Positions 25,910 through 36,470 of a stretch of 40,150 nucleotides of DNA are shown piece by piece (position 1 is the stretch's first letter; each line of letters begins with the position of its first letter). Source of the DNA: Bacteroidales bacterium (GTDB lineage: Bacteria > Bacteroidota > Bacteroidia > Bacteroidales > UBA10428). The stretch covers positions 1-40,150 of the forward strand of contig JAFGIP010000071.1 in assembly GCA_016929525.1 (NCBI GenBank), in the 5' to 3' direction. A program made the position numbers and the translations under genes. The notes under the pieces were generated by a model. That model was given only the letters and a program-made list of their open reading frames with translations. It was not told the DNA's origin and ran no database searches.

Positions 25910-26350
25910 ATGTATTCAGTAAAAGATATTTTAGATGAGAAAGGGTACGATGTTTTCACGATCGATCCGGATGCCAGCGTTTACGAAGCTTTGAAGAAAA
26001 TGGCAGGACAAAATGTTGGAGCTCTTTTGGTCGTAAAAGGTGATCAGGTTATTGGGGTATTCTCCGAACGTGATTATGCCCGTAAGATTATCTTAATGGG
26101 AAAATCTTCTAAAGATTCCAAAGTTGGTGACCTTCTTTCTGAAAGGATTTTTTATGTTAAACCCACAACCAAAACAATAGAGTGCATGCAGTTAATGACC
26201 GACCACAAGGTAAGGCATTTGCCCGTTCTTGATGAAGGAAAACTCGTGGGGATTGTCTCAATCGGTGATATAGTTAATAAAATCATACAGGATCAAACCA
26301 AAACAATACAGCAGCTGGGAGATTATATTCTGGGAAAGACATTACCGTAA
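25910..26350 (+). CDS. CBS-domain pair protein
   Basis: 146 residues made of two CBS motifs (about 10-65 and 75-135), with GALLVV, VIGVFSERDYARKI, VRHLPVLDEGKLVGIVSIGDIV. Stand-alone CBS pairs bind adenine nucleotides (AMP, ATP, NAD or similar) and report energy state; the partner is unknown here. It is set apart from the hydrogenase operon by an operator-like repeat and is followed by a terminator, so it is probably transcribed alone or as a read-through tail of the hydrogenase genes. Confidence 0.9.
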   Translation: MYSVKDILDEKGYDVFTIDPDASVYEALKKMAGQNVGALLVVKGDQVIGVFSERDYARKIILMGKSSKDSKVGDLLSERIFYVKPTTKTIECMQLMTDHKVRHLPVLDEGKLVGIVSIGDIVNKIIQDQTKTIQQLGDYILGKTLP

Positions 26351-26396
26351 AACTATAAAGCGCATTTTCAAGATTTAATTTCAATGGGATCATGAG

Positions 26397-26422
26397 CAGG
26401 GCTTTTTGCAGCCCTGTTTTAG
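26397..26422 (+). terminator. Rho-independent terminator after CBS gene
   Basis: CAGGGCT (26397-26403), loop TTTTGC, AGCCCTG (26410-26416), then TTTTAG. A 7-bp GC-rich stem with T tail. Confidence 0.85.
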
Positions 26423-26438
26423 TTATTATAATTAACCT

Positions 26439-26567
26439 ATGCACAACAAACTTGTAAAAGACCGCTTTAATAAGCAAGCTGAACAATTTGCGAATTGGAG
26501 AATCGGGAAAAATATAGAATATTTTCAGGGATATTATGATTTTTGCAATTTACAATCATCTAAATAA
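26439..26567 (+). pseudogene. Truncated methyltransferase-like remnant
   Basis: An open frame of 42 codons (MHNKLVKDRFNKQAEQF, then ANWRIGKNIEYFQGYYDFC) resembles the first residues of SAM-dependent methyltransferases, which often begin with RFNKxAExFxNW and KNIEY before the glycine-rich SAM motif. It stops at TAA (26565) before any SAM-binding loop, and maeB's end follows 22 bases later. A decayed or truncated gene is the best reading; a genuine tiny protein is possible. Confidence 0.4.
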
Positions 26568-26589
26568 CAAAATTGCAGTTTATTTCTGA

Positions 26590-28875
26590 TTACAGTTCAA
26601 TTATTTTCTCACTGGTTGTCTGGGCATCAACAACTGTTATAGAAGCCATATTGACAATTTCCCGCACAGAACTGCTTATCTGGAGTATATGTACTGGCTT
26701 TTTAAGCCCCAGTAAAACAGGTCCGATAATTTCCGCATCACCAAGTTCATGCATCATTTTATAGGCTATGTTACCTGCACTCAGGTTAGGGAATATAATG
26801 GTGTTCACATCATGATAGGCAAGTTTTGAAAATGGGAAATGTGACATGCGTAATTCTTTGTTAAGAGCATAATCGGCCATCATTTCTCCGTCTACTATCA
26901 GGTCGGGATAATTCCTGTGCAATAATTCAACAGCTGCATGTGCTTTTGCCGGGCTTCCATCTCTAATCTGACCAAAGTTGGAGTAAGAAACAAGTGCTAT
27001 TTTAGGTTCAATGTTGAATTTTTTAACCTCATTTGCTGTAAGCAGGGTTGTATCTGCTAATGTCCTTTCGGAAGGTTCTGTATTTACCGTTGAATCTGCA
27101 AAGAAGAAAGGACCTCTTTTAGTCAGGATTATATACATACCGGCAATATGGTTCAGGCTGTTGTTGTAACCAAGAATTTGTACAGCCGGTCGAATCACAT
27201 TTGAGTACTTAGCTGTTAATCCGGAAATAAAGCCATCAGCATCACCAGTTTCAACCATGGTTATACCAAAGTAATTTCTGTTAAGAATTTGCTCCTGTGC
27301 TTCAAGCTGAGTCATTCCTTTACGGTGTCTTTTTTGGTAAAGAATATCTGCATAGATCTTTCTGCGTTTTTCTTCTGACGGTGATTTAGGATCAATGATT
27401 ACCAGATCTTTAATATTTAATTTATATTCAGAAGCTATTTTATTTATTTCCTCAGGATTGCCCAATAATATAGGTTTGGCAATTTTTTCGTTTCTTACCA
27501 TTTCCACAGCTTTAAGAACCTTATAATTGTCGGCCTGGGCGAACACTATCTTTTTGGGTTCCTGCTTTGCTTTAATACGTATTTCATTGACCAACTGATT
27601 ATATAATCCCATCCGTTTCATTAATTCAATTTTGTAAGTTTCCCAGTTTTTGATTTTTTTCCTGGCGACACCGGTTTCAATTGCTGCTTTTGCAACTGCT
27701 AATGCAACTGTTGTAATCAATCTGGGATCGAGTGGTTTCGGAATTATGTACTCTTTTCCAAACACAAGGTTTTTACTTTTATATGCAAGGTTCACGCTTT
27801 CCGGAACTTCCTGTTTGGCAAGATCAGCAAGGGCATATGCTGCTGCTTTCTTCATTTCTTCGTTAATAGCACGTGCTTTAACATCGAGTGCACCACGAAA
27901 AATGAATGGAAAACCAAGTACATTATTTATTTGGTTTGGATAATCTGACCTCCCTGTAGCAAATATCAGATCACCACGGGCATCCATGGCATCCTCATAA
28001 GAAATCTCCGGATTTGGGTTGGCCATGGCAAAAACAATTGGATCGTTTGCCATAGTTTTAAGCATCTCCTTACTCAATACCCCGGCTACTGATAAGCCCA
28101 GGAAAACATCTGCTCCTTTAATAGCTTCTTCCAGTGTCTTTTTATCTGTTTTCTGAATGAACAGCATCTTGTACTTGTTAAGATCGGTTCGTCCTTCTCT
28201 TATTACACCTTTGCTGTCAACCATAGTAACATTTTCCTGCTTTACGCCAAGGCTTATATATAATTTAGAGCAGGATATTGCCGAAGCTCCGGCACCATTT
28301 ACTACTACTTTAATGTCTTCTATTTTTTTACCATTGATTTCTAATGCATTTAAAAGTCCGGCTGCTGAGATTATTGCTGTCCCATGCTGATCATCATGAA
28401 ATACCGGAATATCAAGTTCTTTAATAAGCCGTTCTTCAATTTCAAAGCATTCAGGAGCTTTAATGTCTTCCAGATTAATTCCTCCAAAAGTCGGTGATAT
28501 CGCTTTAACAGTTCTGACAAAGTCGTCAACATTCTTTTGATCTACTTCTATGTCAAAAACATCGACATCGGCAAAAACTTTAAAGAGTAACCCTTTGCCT
28601 TCCATGACAGGTTTTCCTGCCAGGGCTCCGATATCACCCAAACCAAGGACTGCAGTGCCATTTGATATTACGGCCACAAGATTATTTTTTGCTGTGTATA
28701 TATATGAATCTTCAGGATTCTTTTCTATCTCGCGACATGGTTCAGCAACACCAGGTGAATATGCAAGCGAAAGATCGTACTGAGTATTATAAGGTTTTGT
28801 AGGAATTACTTCTATTTTACCCGGTCTGCCAGATGAGTGGTACCTGAGTGCATCTTCTTTAGTAAAACTTGCCAT
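26590..28875 (-). CDS. maeB: NADP-dependent malic enzyme with phosphotransacetylase-like domain
   Basis: 761 residues. Oxidatively decarboxylates malate to pyruvate with NADP+, giving NADPH. The malic enzyme domain (about 1-430) has [15 protein letters not shown] with Tyr39, catalytic Lys94 in GKGLLF, the metal region FHDDQHGTA (159-167) and the nucleotide loop NGAGASA (193-199). The C-terminal phosphotransacetylase-like domain (about 430-761) is regulatory in MaeB and senses acetyl-CoA. Full length for the family. It is alone in its transcription unit; the 354-bp upstream gap contains two inverted repeats. Confidence 0.95.
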   Translation of the reverse strand: MASFTKEDALRYHSSGRPGKIEVIPTKPYNTQYDLSLAYSPGVAEPCREIEKNPEDSYIYTAKNNLVAVISNGTAVLGLGDIGALAGKPVMEGKGLLFKVFADVDVFDIEVDQKNVDDFVRTVKAISPTFGGINLEDIKAPECFEIEERLIKELDIPVFHDDQHGTAIISAAGLLNALEINGKKIEDIKVVVNGAGASAISCSKLYISLGVKQENVTMVDSKGVIREGRTDLNKYKMLFIQKTDKKTLEEAIKGADVFLGLSVAGVLSKEMLKTMANDPIVFAMANPNPEISYEDAMDARGDLIFATGRSDYPNQINNVLGFPFIFRGALDVKARAINEEMKKAAAYALADLAKQEVPESVNLAYKSKNLVFGKEYIIPKPLDPRLITTVALAVAKAAIETGVARKKIKNWETYKIELMKRMGLYNQLVNEIRIKAKQEPKKIVFAQADNYKVLKAVEMVRNEKIAKPILLGNPEEINKIASEYKLNIKDLVIIDPKSPSEEKRRKIYADILYQKRHRKGMTQLEAQEQILNRNYFGITMVETGDADGFISGLTAKYSNVIRPAVQILGYNNSLNHIAGMYIILTKRGPFFFADSTVNTEPSERTLADTTLLTANEVKKFNIEPKIALVSYSNFGQIRDGSPAKAHAAVELLHRNYPDLIVDGEMMADYALNKELRMSHFPFSKLAYHDVNTIIFPNLSAGNIAYKMMHELGDAEIIGPVLLGLKKPVHILQISSSVREIVNMASITVVDAQTTSEKIIEL

Positions 28876-28970
28876 ACCTGTTAAGATTTATAATCTTTAT
28901 ATTACCTCCTTTTTCATGAGTAAAAATAGAAATTATAAGTCTTATAAAACCGAAATGTGAGAAGTAATAT

Positions 28971-28994
28971 CAAATCTATTCTAAAATAGATTTG
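28971..28994. promoter_or_regulatory. 10-bp perfect inverted repeat, maeB upstream
   Basis: CAAATCTATT-CTAA-AATAGATTTG, 10-bp arms around four bases. Each arm contains TAGATTTG (28987-28994 plus; 28978-28971 minus), a TAnnTTTG match, so the palindrome may overlie a -7 element reading toward maeB. It could be an operator or an RNA hairpin. Confidence 0.4.
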
Positions 28995-29039
28995 TTTGTA
29001 ACAGGGATCATAAATTATAAGGTATTTTACCTTTCAATG

Positions 29040-29067
29040 ATTTAACTTTTGTATTGTTAAGTTAAAT
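29040..29067. repeat. 9-bp inverted repeat
   Basis: ATTTAACTT and AAGTTAAAT around a 10-base loop (TTGTATTGTT). AT-only arms. Possibly a weak terminator after sucB on the minus strand, though no clean T-run follows. Confidence 0.3.
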
Positions 29068-29229
29068 AGTGATTGGAATAAAGTGAATATACTTACCATC
29101 CTGAGAATATTATTGAACATATCACTGATTTATATAATGATAATTAACGCATTAATAGCGCTTACTCTTTTGAAGAAAGGAATTAATTTCCTGACTTAAC
29201 TGTCTGAACAGTAAAATAATGCCTTGTTA

Positions 29230-30453
29230 TTACAGATCCAATAAGATTTTAATCGGATCGTCACTTTCAGGAATCATTTTAACGGGGGACTCTAGAAGCT
29301 CTTTTACCTGAACCAGGAAACTTACTGAATCGCGTCCGTCTACAAGGCGATGATCGTATGAAAGTGCAAGGTACATGATTGGGCGTATTTCAACTTTTCC
29401 ATCGATAGCAACAGGCCGGTCAACTATATTATGCATGCCCAGAATGGCTGTTTGCGGAGGATTGAGTATAGGTGTGGAAAGCATCGAACCGAAAATACCC
29501 CCGTTGGTTATGGTAAAAGTACCGCCTGTCATTTCTTCTATAGAAAGGCGAAACTTCCTTGCTTTTTCTGCAAGGACAACAATATTTTTCTCAATATCGG
29601 CAAGATTCATACTTTCGGTATTCCTGAGAACCGGTACCATAAGCCCTTTATCAGTCTGGACTGCAATTCCGATATCCACAAATTTTGGATAAACAATATT
29701 CTCACCCTCAATTTGTGTATTGACTTTTGGAAATATTTTCAATGCTTCAGTTACAGCCTTTGTGAAAAATGACATATAGCCCAGCTTCACTCCATGTTTT
29801 TCAGTGAAATCTTTCTGGTATATTTTCCTGAGAGCTATTACCTCTGTCATATCTACTTCATTGAATGTAGTAAGCATTGCTGTTTTATTTTTAACTGCAA
29901 CCAGTCTCTCACTTAACTTTTGTCTTAAAGATGACATGGGTTCTTTTACTGATTCACGTGACCCTGACATCTGAATCACAGATTTTTGATCATCAATTTT
30001 ATCATTTAATACTTTATTTACTTCTTTGGTGGTAATCTTTTTTAATCCACTAACAATATCTTCAACCGAAAGATTATTTTCATTCATCATCTTTTTAGCC
30101 AGTGGAGTGACTTTTATTCCTTTTTTTATTTCAGGTGTCTGCGCAGTTTTCTCTTTTAAATATTCTTCTTTTACAGGTTGAGCTGGTACTTTTTTTTCTT
30201 CAGTTTCAGGAGCTGAAACTGAGGTATCAATATTACATGCTACTGTTCCTACTTTTAGGGTATCCCCTTCCTGAACAAGAAATTTAATTTTACCGGCTTT
30301 TTCTGCAATCAAAGGAAGTGTTGCTTTATCCGATTCTACTTCGGCAATTTCCTGGTCTTTTTTCACAAAACTTCCATCTTCAACAAGCCAGTTGGCAAGT
30401 TCTACTTCAGTTATCGATTCACCCGGTGAAGGAATTACAATTTCTATTATCAT
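29230..30453 (-). CDS. sucB: Dihydrolipoyllysine succinyltransferase (E2 of 2-oxoglutarate dehydrogenase)
   Basis: 407 residues; core subunit that transfers the succinyl group from E1 to CoA. Lipoyl domain (about 1-75) with EVESDKATL, lipoyl-Lys43; a proline/glutamate linker (about 80-112); E1/E3-binding domain with [12 protein letters not shown] (about 115-150); catalytic domain (about 180-407) with [10 protein letters not shown] (His368, Asp372). Its ATG overlaps the sucA stop (ATGA), so the two are translated together. No E3 (lpd) gene is in the window. Specificity for succinyl rather than acetyl transfer is inferred from pairing with SucA. Confidence 0.95.
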   Translation of the reverse strand: MIIEIVIPSPGESITEVELANWLVEDGSFVKKDQEIAEVESDKATLPLIAEKAGKIKFLVQEGDTLKVGTVACNIDTSVSAPETEEKKVPAQPVKEEYLKEKTAQTPEIKKGIKVTPLAKKMMNENNLSVEDIVSGLKKITTKEVNKVLNDKIDDQKSVIQMSGSRESVKEPMSSLRQKLSERLVAVKNKTAMLTTFNEVDMTEVIALRKIYQKDFTEKHGVKLGYMSFFTKAVTEALKIFPKVNTQIEGENIVYPKFVDIGIAVQTDKGLMVPVLRNTESMNLADIEKNIVVLAEKARKFRLSIEEMTGGTFTITNGGIFGSMLSTPILNPPQTAILGMHNIVDRPVAIDGKVEIRPIMYLALSYDHRLVDGRDSVSFLVQVKELLESPVKMIPESDDPIKILLDL

Positions 30454-33284
30454 TTCTGATGCTGTTTATTTTCCTTTTCCATGAAATACTTGTATTGTTT
30501 TAAGATCTCTTGTCTCGTGCTTCCATCTGTACAATTCAATGTACAATATTTTTGTTTTTTTTCGCATATACATTCACGAAATACCTTTGTGATAAGCTCT
30601 TCCTGCTGTAAATTATGAATTTTGTTAAGACCTGTTGCCGGGCTTCCGCTTGCCTGTCGGGCTATCGGGTAAATTTTATAATTACCAAACTCATCTGATA
30701 CATGTCTCCATGCTCCCATGTTAATGGGTTCTTCCTGAATCCATAAATTAAGTAAAGAATTCTTATATTTTCTAAGAACGGCATGTACATTGGATTCTGG
30801 GAACGGGTGCAACTGTTCAAGCCTGATTATGGCAATATCTTTTGCATTATATTCTTTTTTTCTGGCGAGGAGATCATAATATACTTTACCTGAACAAAAT
30901 ACGATCCTGTTTACAGCTTCAATATCAACATCTTCATCATCTATAACAGGGTAAAACCTTCCATTTGCTAATTCTTCCAGAGTAGAAGTACATTCAGGAT
31001 GCCGTAACAGACTTTTTGGTGTAAATACTATCAACGGAACTCTGAAATTCCTTAGCATTTGCTGTCTGAGCAAATGGTAGAAATTTGCTGGTGTGGTAGG
31101 TATCACTATTTGCATATTGTTTCTTGCAGCCAGCGATAAAAATCTTTCAATTCGGGCACTGGAGTGTTCAGGTCCCTGACCCTCGAAACCATGGGGAAGG
31201 TAAAGCACCAGTCCGTTCATAAGTCCCCATTTTTCTTCCGCCGAAGCAATATATTGATCAATAATAACCTGCGCTACATTATGAAAATCACCAAACTGCG
31301 CTTCCCATACTGTTAAACCTTTGGGAGTTGCAAGAGCATATCCGTATTCGAATCCTAAAACACCATATTCATTCAGAGGAGAATTGTATATGTTAAAACT
31401 CGCTTGTTTTTCACTTATATATTTAAGAGGCGTAAATGTTTTATCTGTACTTTCAATAATATGAGCAGCATGCCTGTGAGCAAAAGTTCCCCTGACACTA
31501 TCCTGCCCGCTGATTCTCACAGGATATCCCTCGTAAACGAGCGTACCATAGGCTAATAATTCAGCCATCGCCCAATCTAGATTGTTGTCAGCAATCATTT
31601 TTCTTCTGTCGGCTACCAGTTTTTCTGTTTTTTTGATGAATTTTTCATCCTTCTTCAACTGACAAATTTTATCACCAATGTATTTTAAAAGATCGACGGT
31701 TACTTCATTTGGGAAGTGTTTATCAAAATCTGAACGTTCGGTATACTTAAAATCTTTCCAATCACCGTGAAGAAATTGCTGTATGTTTACTTTTCCCAGT
31801 GTTTTGGATATTTCAAATTTTTCCTCAAGGAATACATCGAAATCGGTTTTTATTTTATCTGTTTCATCTTGATTATAAACTCCTTCACTGATTAATTGTC
31901 TGGTATATATTTCAAGTGGGTTTGGATGTTTTGCTATGGCTTTATATAAAGTGGGCTGGGTATAACGGGGTTCATCACCTTCATTATGTCCATACTTCCT
32001 GTAGGAAAGAATGTCGATAAAAACATCGGTATAAAAATTCTGTCGATAATCCATCGCTAATTTAATGGTATGGATAAGAGCTTCCACATCATCACCATTA
32101 ACGTGGAAAATTGGACATTTTGTAACTTTTGCCACATCGGTACTGTAAGTGCTGCTTCGGGCGTCGAGGTAGTTCGTGGTAAAACCGACCTGGTTATTGA
32201 TAACGATGTGTATTGTACCACCAGTAATATAACCGTTAAGTTCCATCATTTGTATTACCTCGTAAACTACTCCTTGTCCTGCAATAGCTGCATCACCATG
32301 AATTAAAATGGGTGACAGCTTTGTAAAATCACGTTTGTGTACATGCTCTATTCTTGCCCGCGCTATTCCTTGTATAACCGGTGATACAGCTTCAAGGTGC
32401 GATGGATTGGGAGCCAGATTTAAGTCAATCGTTTCGCCATTCTCAAGTTTATACCTGTTACCATACCCAAGGTGATATTTTACATCACCCAGATCAACCG
32501 ATTCATCGTACTCTTCGGCTATGAATTCCTGAAAAATGTTTTCGTATGGTTTTCTCATAATGTTACCCAGTACATTGAGTCTTCCCCTGTGAGCCATACC
32601 AACTGTGAATTCAGATATACCTTTTTCCGAACCATATTCAATAATATAGTGAAGAGCCGGTATAAGGGTTTCTGTACCTTCAAGAGAGAACCTTTTTTGT
32701 CCTGCAAATTTTTTATGGATAAAATGTTCGAAACCAACGGCCTGATTCAGAAGATTGAAAATCTTTCTTTTTTCTTTCTTGTTAAATGATGTCTCGTTTT
32801 GGCTGCCCTCTATTCTTTCCTGTAACCAGCTTATTCGTTCGGGTTTACGAATAAACATGTACTCGGAACCTATTGAGGAACAATATGTCTTTTCAAGAAA
32901 TGCGACAATATCCTTTAATGTTGACGGACCCATTCCAATTTCTTTTCCAGCCCGGAATTCTGTCGACATATCATCTGCAGAAAGTCCGTAATTTTTTAAA
33001 TTAAGTGTGGGGGTGTATTTTCTTCTTGTTCGGACCGGGTTTGTTTTAGTAAACAAATGTCCTCTCTTCCGATAAGCATTGATCAGATTTATTACACGAA
33101 ATTCTTTATCAAGATTTTCATTTTCTGTTGTATCTGATTCCGGATATATTGTTCTGGCAAACTCGAATCCCTTAAAAAAGTCCTTCCATGATCTCTCAAG
33201 CAAATCTGGATTTTCCATATATTGCCTGTACATCCGCTCTATCGTCTCTATATCTGTGTTCCCGAGAAATGAATTTTCATCCAT
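30450..33284 (-). CDS. sucA: 2-oxoglutarate dehydrogenase E1
   Basis: 944 residues, thiamine diphosphate-dependent decarboxylase of 2-oxoglutarate in the TCA cycle. Homodimeric single-chain E1o. N-terminal segment with [20 protein letters not shown], used to bind E2; [11 protein letters not shown] (229-239) and [17 protein letters not shown] (327-343) are E1o hallmarks, the latter in the ThDP/Mg region. Later motifs include FAHRHAAHI and [12 protein letters not shown]. Length is close to the E. coli enzyme (933). The TAnnTTTG element at 33326-33333 is on the same strand. First gene of sucAB. Confidence 0.97.
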   Translation of the reverse strand: MDENSFLGNTDIETIERMYRQYMENPDLLERSWKDFFKGFEFARTIYPESDTTENENLDKEFRVINLINAYRKRGHLFTKTNPVRTRRKYTPTLNLKNYGLSADDMSTEFRAGKEIGMGPSTLKDIVAFLEKTYCSSIGSEYMFIRKPERISWLQERIEGSQNETSFNKKEKRKIFNLLNQAVGFEHFIHKKFAGQKRFSLEGTETLIPALHYIIEYGSEKGISEFTVGMAHRGRLNVLGNIMRKPYENIFQEFIAEEYDESVDLGDVKYHLGYGNRYKLENGETIDLNLAPNPSHLEAVSPVIQGIARARIEHVHKRDFTKLSPILIHGDAAIAGQGVVYEVIQMMELNGYITGGTIHIVINNQVGFTTNYLDARSSTYSTDVAKVTKCPIFHVNGDDVEALIHTIKLAMDYRQNFYTDVFIDILSYRKYGHNEGDEPRYTQPTLYKAIAKHPNPLEIYTRQLISEGVYNQDETDKIKTDFDVFLEEKFEISKTLGKVNIQQFLHGDWKDFKYTERSDFDKHFPNEVTVDLLKYIGDKICQLKKDEKFIKKTEKLVADRRKMIADNNLDWAMAELLAYGTLVYEGYPVRISGQDSVRGTFAHRHAAHIIESTDKTFTPLKYISEKQASFNIYNSPLNEYGVLGFEYGYALATPKGLTVWEAQFGDFHNVAQVIIDQYIASAEEKWGLMNGLVLYLPHGFEGQGPEHSSARIERFLSLAARNNMQIVIPTTPANFYHLLRQQMLRNFRVPLIVFTPKSLLRHPECTSTLEELANGRFYPVIDDEDVDIEAVNRIVFCSGKVYYDLLARKKEYNAKDIAIIRLEQLHPFPESNVHAVLRKYKNSLLNLWIQEEPINMGAWRHVSDEFGNYKIYPIARQASGSPATGLNKIHNLQQEELITKVFRECICEKKQKYCTLNCTDGSTRQEILKQYKYFMEKENKQHQK

Positions 33285-33325
33285 CTTTTCAATCCTTTTT
33301 CATACCTTAATCTAAGGGTAATTAT

Positions 33326-33333
33326 CAAAGGTA
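33326..33333 (-). promoter_or_regulatory. Putative -7 element of the sucA promoter
   Basis: The minus strand reads TACCTTTG, an exact TAnnTTTG match 41 bases upstream of the sucA ATG. No clear -33 element is seen. Confidence 0.45.
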
Positions 33334-33373
33334 GTTTATGTGTTTATTTAAATTTTAATCTCTTTGGTAAAAT

Positions 33374-33411
33374 GTTAAACAAACTAATGATCTGTTGGTT
33401 TACTGTTTAAC
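33374..33411. promoter_or_regulatory. Inverted repeat in the sucA-pnt divergent region
   Basis: GTTAAACA (33374-33381) and TGTTTAAC (33404-33411) are perfect 8-bp arms, 22 bases apart, with a further imperfect match (AAACTAA and TTGGTTT) inside. It lies between the two divergent promoters and could be a shared operator or looped site. Confidence 0.35.
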
Positions 33412-33444
33412 GATTTATATGTTGATACTAAACAATTCATAAAC

Positions 33445-33475
33445 TTTGTCGGTTACATTCTTTAAAATATCTTTG
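33445..33475 (+). promoter_or_regulatory. Bacteroidota-type promoter for pntAA-pntAB-pntB
   Basis: TTTG (33445-33448) and TATCTTTG (33468-33475) are separated by 19 bases, the full TTTG-N19-TAnnTTTG pattern of Bacteroidota housekeeping promoters. Transcription would start near 33482, about 13 bases before the pntAA ATG at 33495. Confidence 0.75.
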
Positions 33476-33494
33476 AGTTAATAAGTAATAAATA

Positions 33495-34616
33495 ATGAAT
33501 ATTGGGATATTACGCGAGTCGGGAACAGAAAAAAGAGTTATAATCACTCCGGAGGTTGTTAAATCTCTGATCGATATGAAGGCCGGTGTTTATATTGAAA
33601 AGGGTGCTGGCGAAAAAGCGACTATTTCAGACAAACAATACGTTAATGCCGGAGCATCAATTGGGACAAAAAGTGATGTTTTTGATATATGTAAAGTTAT
33701 TCTCAAGATTAACAATTTAACAGAAGAGGAATTAAAAGCTCTTAAAAAAGATCAGGTTGTAGTAGCTTCGCTCAACCCATTTATTAATATACAAACTGTT
33801 AAAAAACTGGCTGATGAAAAAGTAACATCATTCAGCATGGAACTCGTGCCAAGGATAACACGAGCACAATCGATGGATATTCTTTCTTCAATGGCAACAG
33901 TGGCTGGCTATAAAGCTGTTCTGGATGCTGCTATGCATCTGCCGAAATTTTTTCCGATGTTTATGTCTGCTGCCGGTACCATTAAACCTGCAAAAATACT
34001 TATTTTGGGAGCCGGGGTGGCTGGCTTACAGGCTATTGCAATTGCACGTAAGTTGGGGGCCGTTGTTGAGGTATTTGATGTACGTTCGGCAGTAAAGGAT
34101 GAGGTGAAAAGTCTAGGCGGTAAGTTTATTGAGGTCGAAGGTGCTGTTGAGGATAAGAATGCAGGGGGATATGCTGTCGAACAAACTGAAGAATTCAAGG
34201 AACGACAGGCAAAGCTTATTCATGATCATACTATAAAATCTGATGTTGTGATTTGTACAGCTCAAATTCCAGGTAAAAGAGCTCCTGTCCTGATTAAAAA
34301 AGAAACGGTTGAAGGGATGAGATCTGGATCGGTAATTGTTGATCTGGCCGCTTCTACAGGCGGAAACTGCGAGATAACAAAAGATGGGGAAACTATTTTA
34401 TATCATGAAATAACTATCATTGGAAAGTCTGATTATCCTTCCGATATGCCTTACGATTCAAGTTTGATGTTTGCGCGCAACGTACTTAATTTCTTAAAAC
34501 TGATAATAGATGAAGAAGGAAATCTAAATCTCGATTTTGAAGATGAGATTATAAGAAACACATGCCTTACTTACAACGGCGAAATTATCATCGATAAAGT
34601 AAAATCAACAATGTAA
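33495..34616 (+). CDS. pntAA: NAD(P) transhydrogenase alpha subunit, NAD-binding part
   Basis: 373 residues, soluble domain I of the proton-translocating transhydrogenase, binding NAD(H). Family start MNIGILRESGTEKRVIITPEVV; Rossmann motif LGAGVAGLQAIAIARKLGA (about 172-190) followed by VFDVR; VIVDLAASTGGNCE near the C terminus. In this split form the membrane part of alpha is a separate gene, which follows after 10 bp. Confidence 0.96.
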   Translation: MNIGILRESGTEKRVIITPEVVKSLIDMKAGVYIEKGAGEKATISDKQYVNAGASIGTKSDVFDICKVILKINNLTEEELKALKKDQVVVASLNPFINIQTVKKLADEKVTSFSMELVPRITRAQSMDILSSMATVAGYKAVLDAAMHLPKFFPMFMSAAGTIKPAKILILGAGVAGLQAIAIARKLGAVVEVFDVRSAVKDEVKSLGGKFIEVEGAVEDKNAGGYAVEQTEEFKERQAKLIHDHTIKSDVVICTAQIPGKRAPVLIKKETVEGMRSGSVIVDLAASTGGNCEITKDGETILYHEITIIGKSDYPSDMPYDSSLMFARNVLNFLKLIIDEEGNLNLDFEDEIIRNTCLTYNGEIIIDKVKSTM

Positions 34617-34626
34617 TAAAGAAAGC

Positions 34627-34941
34627 ATGGAGCAGATTCTGATATATTTTTCTGAAAACAAAGAGGCTATTTTTATTATTGTTTTATCGATATTCCTGGG
34701 CATTGAAGTTATTTCTCATGTACCCTCAGTGCTTCATACCCCGCTTATGTCAGGAGCAAATGCAATTAGCGGTGTAATTATTATTGGGGGTATTATTCTG
34801 CTGGGCCATGCTGACCTGACTGAATGGTCCCTGGAGTTTTTCCTGGGAATACTGGCTGTTCTTTTTGGTACTCTGAATGTTGCGGGAGGCTTTGTTGTTA
34901 CCGATCGCATGCTGGAAATGTTCAGGAAAAAAAGAAAGTAA
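34627..34941 (+). CDS. pntAB: NAD(P) transhydrogenase alpha subunit, membrane part
   Basis: 104 residues with three hydrophobic helices (about 11-29, 43-62, 70-92); SHVPSVLHTPLMSGANAISG is the domain II signature. It forms the membrane channel with PntB helices. The gene sits between pntAA and pntB. Confidence 0.95.
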   Translation: MEQILIYFSENKEAIFIIVLSIFLGIEVISHVPSVLHTPLMSGANAISGVIIIGGIILLGHADLTEWSLEFFLGILAVLFGTLNVAGGFVVTDRMLEMFRKKRK

Positions 34942-34973
34942 TTAATTGAATTTTGATAAAGAATTATTGTCAG

Positions 34974-36386
34974 ATGACTGATAATACGATAGATGTTGGA
35001 CAGATAGTACTGGATTTCAGTTACCTGGTTTCCGCCATACTTTTTGTGATAGGATTAAAACTACTGAGCAAACCTGAATCGGCTAAACGAGGGAACTTGT
35101 ATGCAGCCACAGGAATGGTGCTGGCAATGATAACAACCTTGTTTCTCCATAAAGATATTCAAGGAAATTCTATCCCTTTAACAAATGTACTTGTCATAGT
35201 ACTTGTTATTTCTATAGGCACGGTATTAGGCGCAGTTATCGCACGAAAGATAAAAATGACCGCAATGCCTCAACTGGTATCATTTTACAATGCCACAGGC
35301 GGGGCTGCTTCGGCTCTTGTTGCACTAATGGAATTTTCAAATCCTGATAATTCTTCAATTCTTGTTACTTTGCTGGGTCTTGTAATAGGGAGTATTGCAT
35401 TCAGCGGAAGTATGATAGCCTATGGCAAGCTTGATGGCTGGATTAAAGACTGGTTATCTCCCGCTATGAAATATGTCAACCTGTTTATGTTAGTGCTGGT
35501 AACTGCCGTTGTTGTATATCTTATGATTGCTGCTGATCCGTTAATCAGTAGTTCAGTTCTTATTTACATACTTTTTATTATTTCACTGCTTTATGGGATT
35601 TTCTTTGTTATGCCTATAGGTGGTGCCGATATGCCTGTCGTAATTTCGTTACTCAATTCATTTACCGGCATTGCTGCCGCTATGGCTGGCTTTATTTATA
35701 AGAACCAGGCAATGATCCTTGGAGGTATTCTTGTAGGAGCTGCAGGTACAATTCTTACTATTCTGATGTGCCGGGCCATGAACAGATCTCTGTTAAATGT
35801 TATTATTGGTGCATTTGGGGGAGGAGGAGCTGTTGCTGGTAACAGAGAAATAGGTATAATTAAAGAGATATCTTTGAGTGATGCTTCGATATTACTGAAT
35901 TATGCGCAGAAAGTTGTAATAATTCCAGGTTACGGACTTGCTGCCGCTCAGGCACAGCATGTTTGCAGTGAACTGGATGCATTACTTACCGAAAGAGGGG
36001 TTGAAGTAAAATATGCAATTCATCCCGTAGCCGGTAGAATGCCCGGACATATGAATGTGTTGCTGGCAGAGGCTGATGTTCCTTATGAGAAATTAGTGGA
36101 AATGGATGATATCAATCCTCAAATGCCGGGAATTGATGTAGCTATTGTAATTGGAGCAAACGATGTTGTTAACCCTGCTGCAATTGATGATCCATCCGGC
36201 CCGATATATGGAATGCCTATTATTAATGCACATGAGGCCAAAAACATTATTGTAATGAAACGAGGGATGGGTAAGGGATATGCAGCTATTGAAAATTATC
36301 TTTTCTATGGCGATAAAACCCGCATGTTATTTGGCAATGCAAAGGATTCATTACAGAAACTTGTAGCTGAAATAAAGAATCTTTAG
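34974..36386 (+). CDS. pntB: NAD(P) transhydrogenase beta subunit
   Basis: 470 residues. N-terminal membrane domain II with about nine helices (about 10-260), then domain III binding NADP(H): PGYGLAAAQAQH, HPVAGRMPGHMNVLLAEA and VIGANDVVNPAA. Uses the proton gradient to make NADPH from NADH. I start at ATG 34974 (MTDNTID), 32 bp after pntAB, instead of an in-frame TTG seven codons upstream. Ends before a strong terminator. Confidence 0.95.
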   Translation: MTDNTIDVGQIVLDFSYLVSAILFVIGLKLLSKPESAKRGNLYAATGMVLAMITTLFLHKDIQGNSIPLTNVLVIVLVISIGTVLGAVIARKIKMTAMPQLVSFYNATGGAASALVALMEFSNPDNSSILVTLLGLVIGSIAFSGSMIAYGKLDGWIKDWLSPAMKYVNLFMLVLVTAVVVYLMIAADPLISSSVLIYILFIISLLYGIFFVMPIGGADMPVVISLLNSFTGIAAAMAGFIYKNQAMILGGILVGAAGTILTILMCRAMNRSLLNVIIGAFGGGGAVAGNREIGIIKEISLSDASILLNYAQKVVIIPGYGLAAAQAQHVCSELDALLTERGVEVKYAIHPVAGRMPGHMNVLLAEADVPYEKLVEMDDINPQMPGIDVAIVIGANDVVNPAAIDDPSGPIYGMPIINAHEAKNIIVMKRGMGKGYAAIENYLFYGDKTRMLFGNAKDSLQKLVAEIKNL

Positions 36387-36410
36387 TTTGGATGTTGACT
36401 TAAATTGTTG

Positions 36411-36438
36411 AAAGTCTGATTTTATCAGACTTTTTTTG
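36411..36438 (+). terminator. Rho-independent terminator after pntB
   Basis: AAAGTCTGA (36411-36419), loop TTTTA, TCAGACTTT (36425-36433), then TTTTG. Perfect 9-bp stem with T-run. Confidence 0.9.
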
Positions 36439-36470
36439 TTGATATGTTCGTCATCAATATCTGTAAGTCT

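Larger units (their letters stand above)
28876..29229. other. Intergenic region between sucB and maeB
   Basis: No gene of meaningful size. Two clear inverted repeats are annotated separately (28971-28994 and 29040-29067). The region must end sucAB transcription and start maeB transcription on the minus strand. The rest is AT-rich with no other feature I can support. Confidence 0.6.

Noticed and set aside
34953-34973. pntB start at TTG 34953
   Set aside because: ATG 34974 gives a normal PntB N terminus, and the added seven residues are not family-like.
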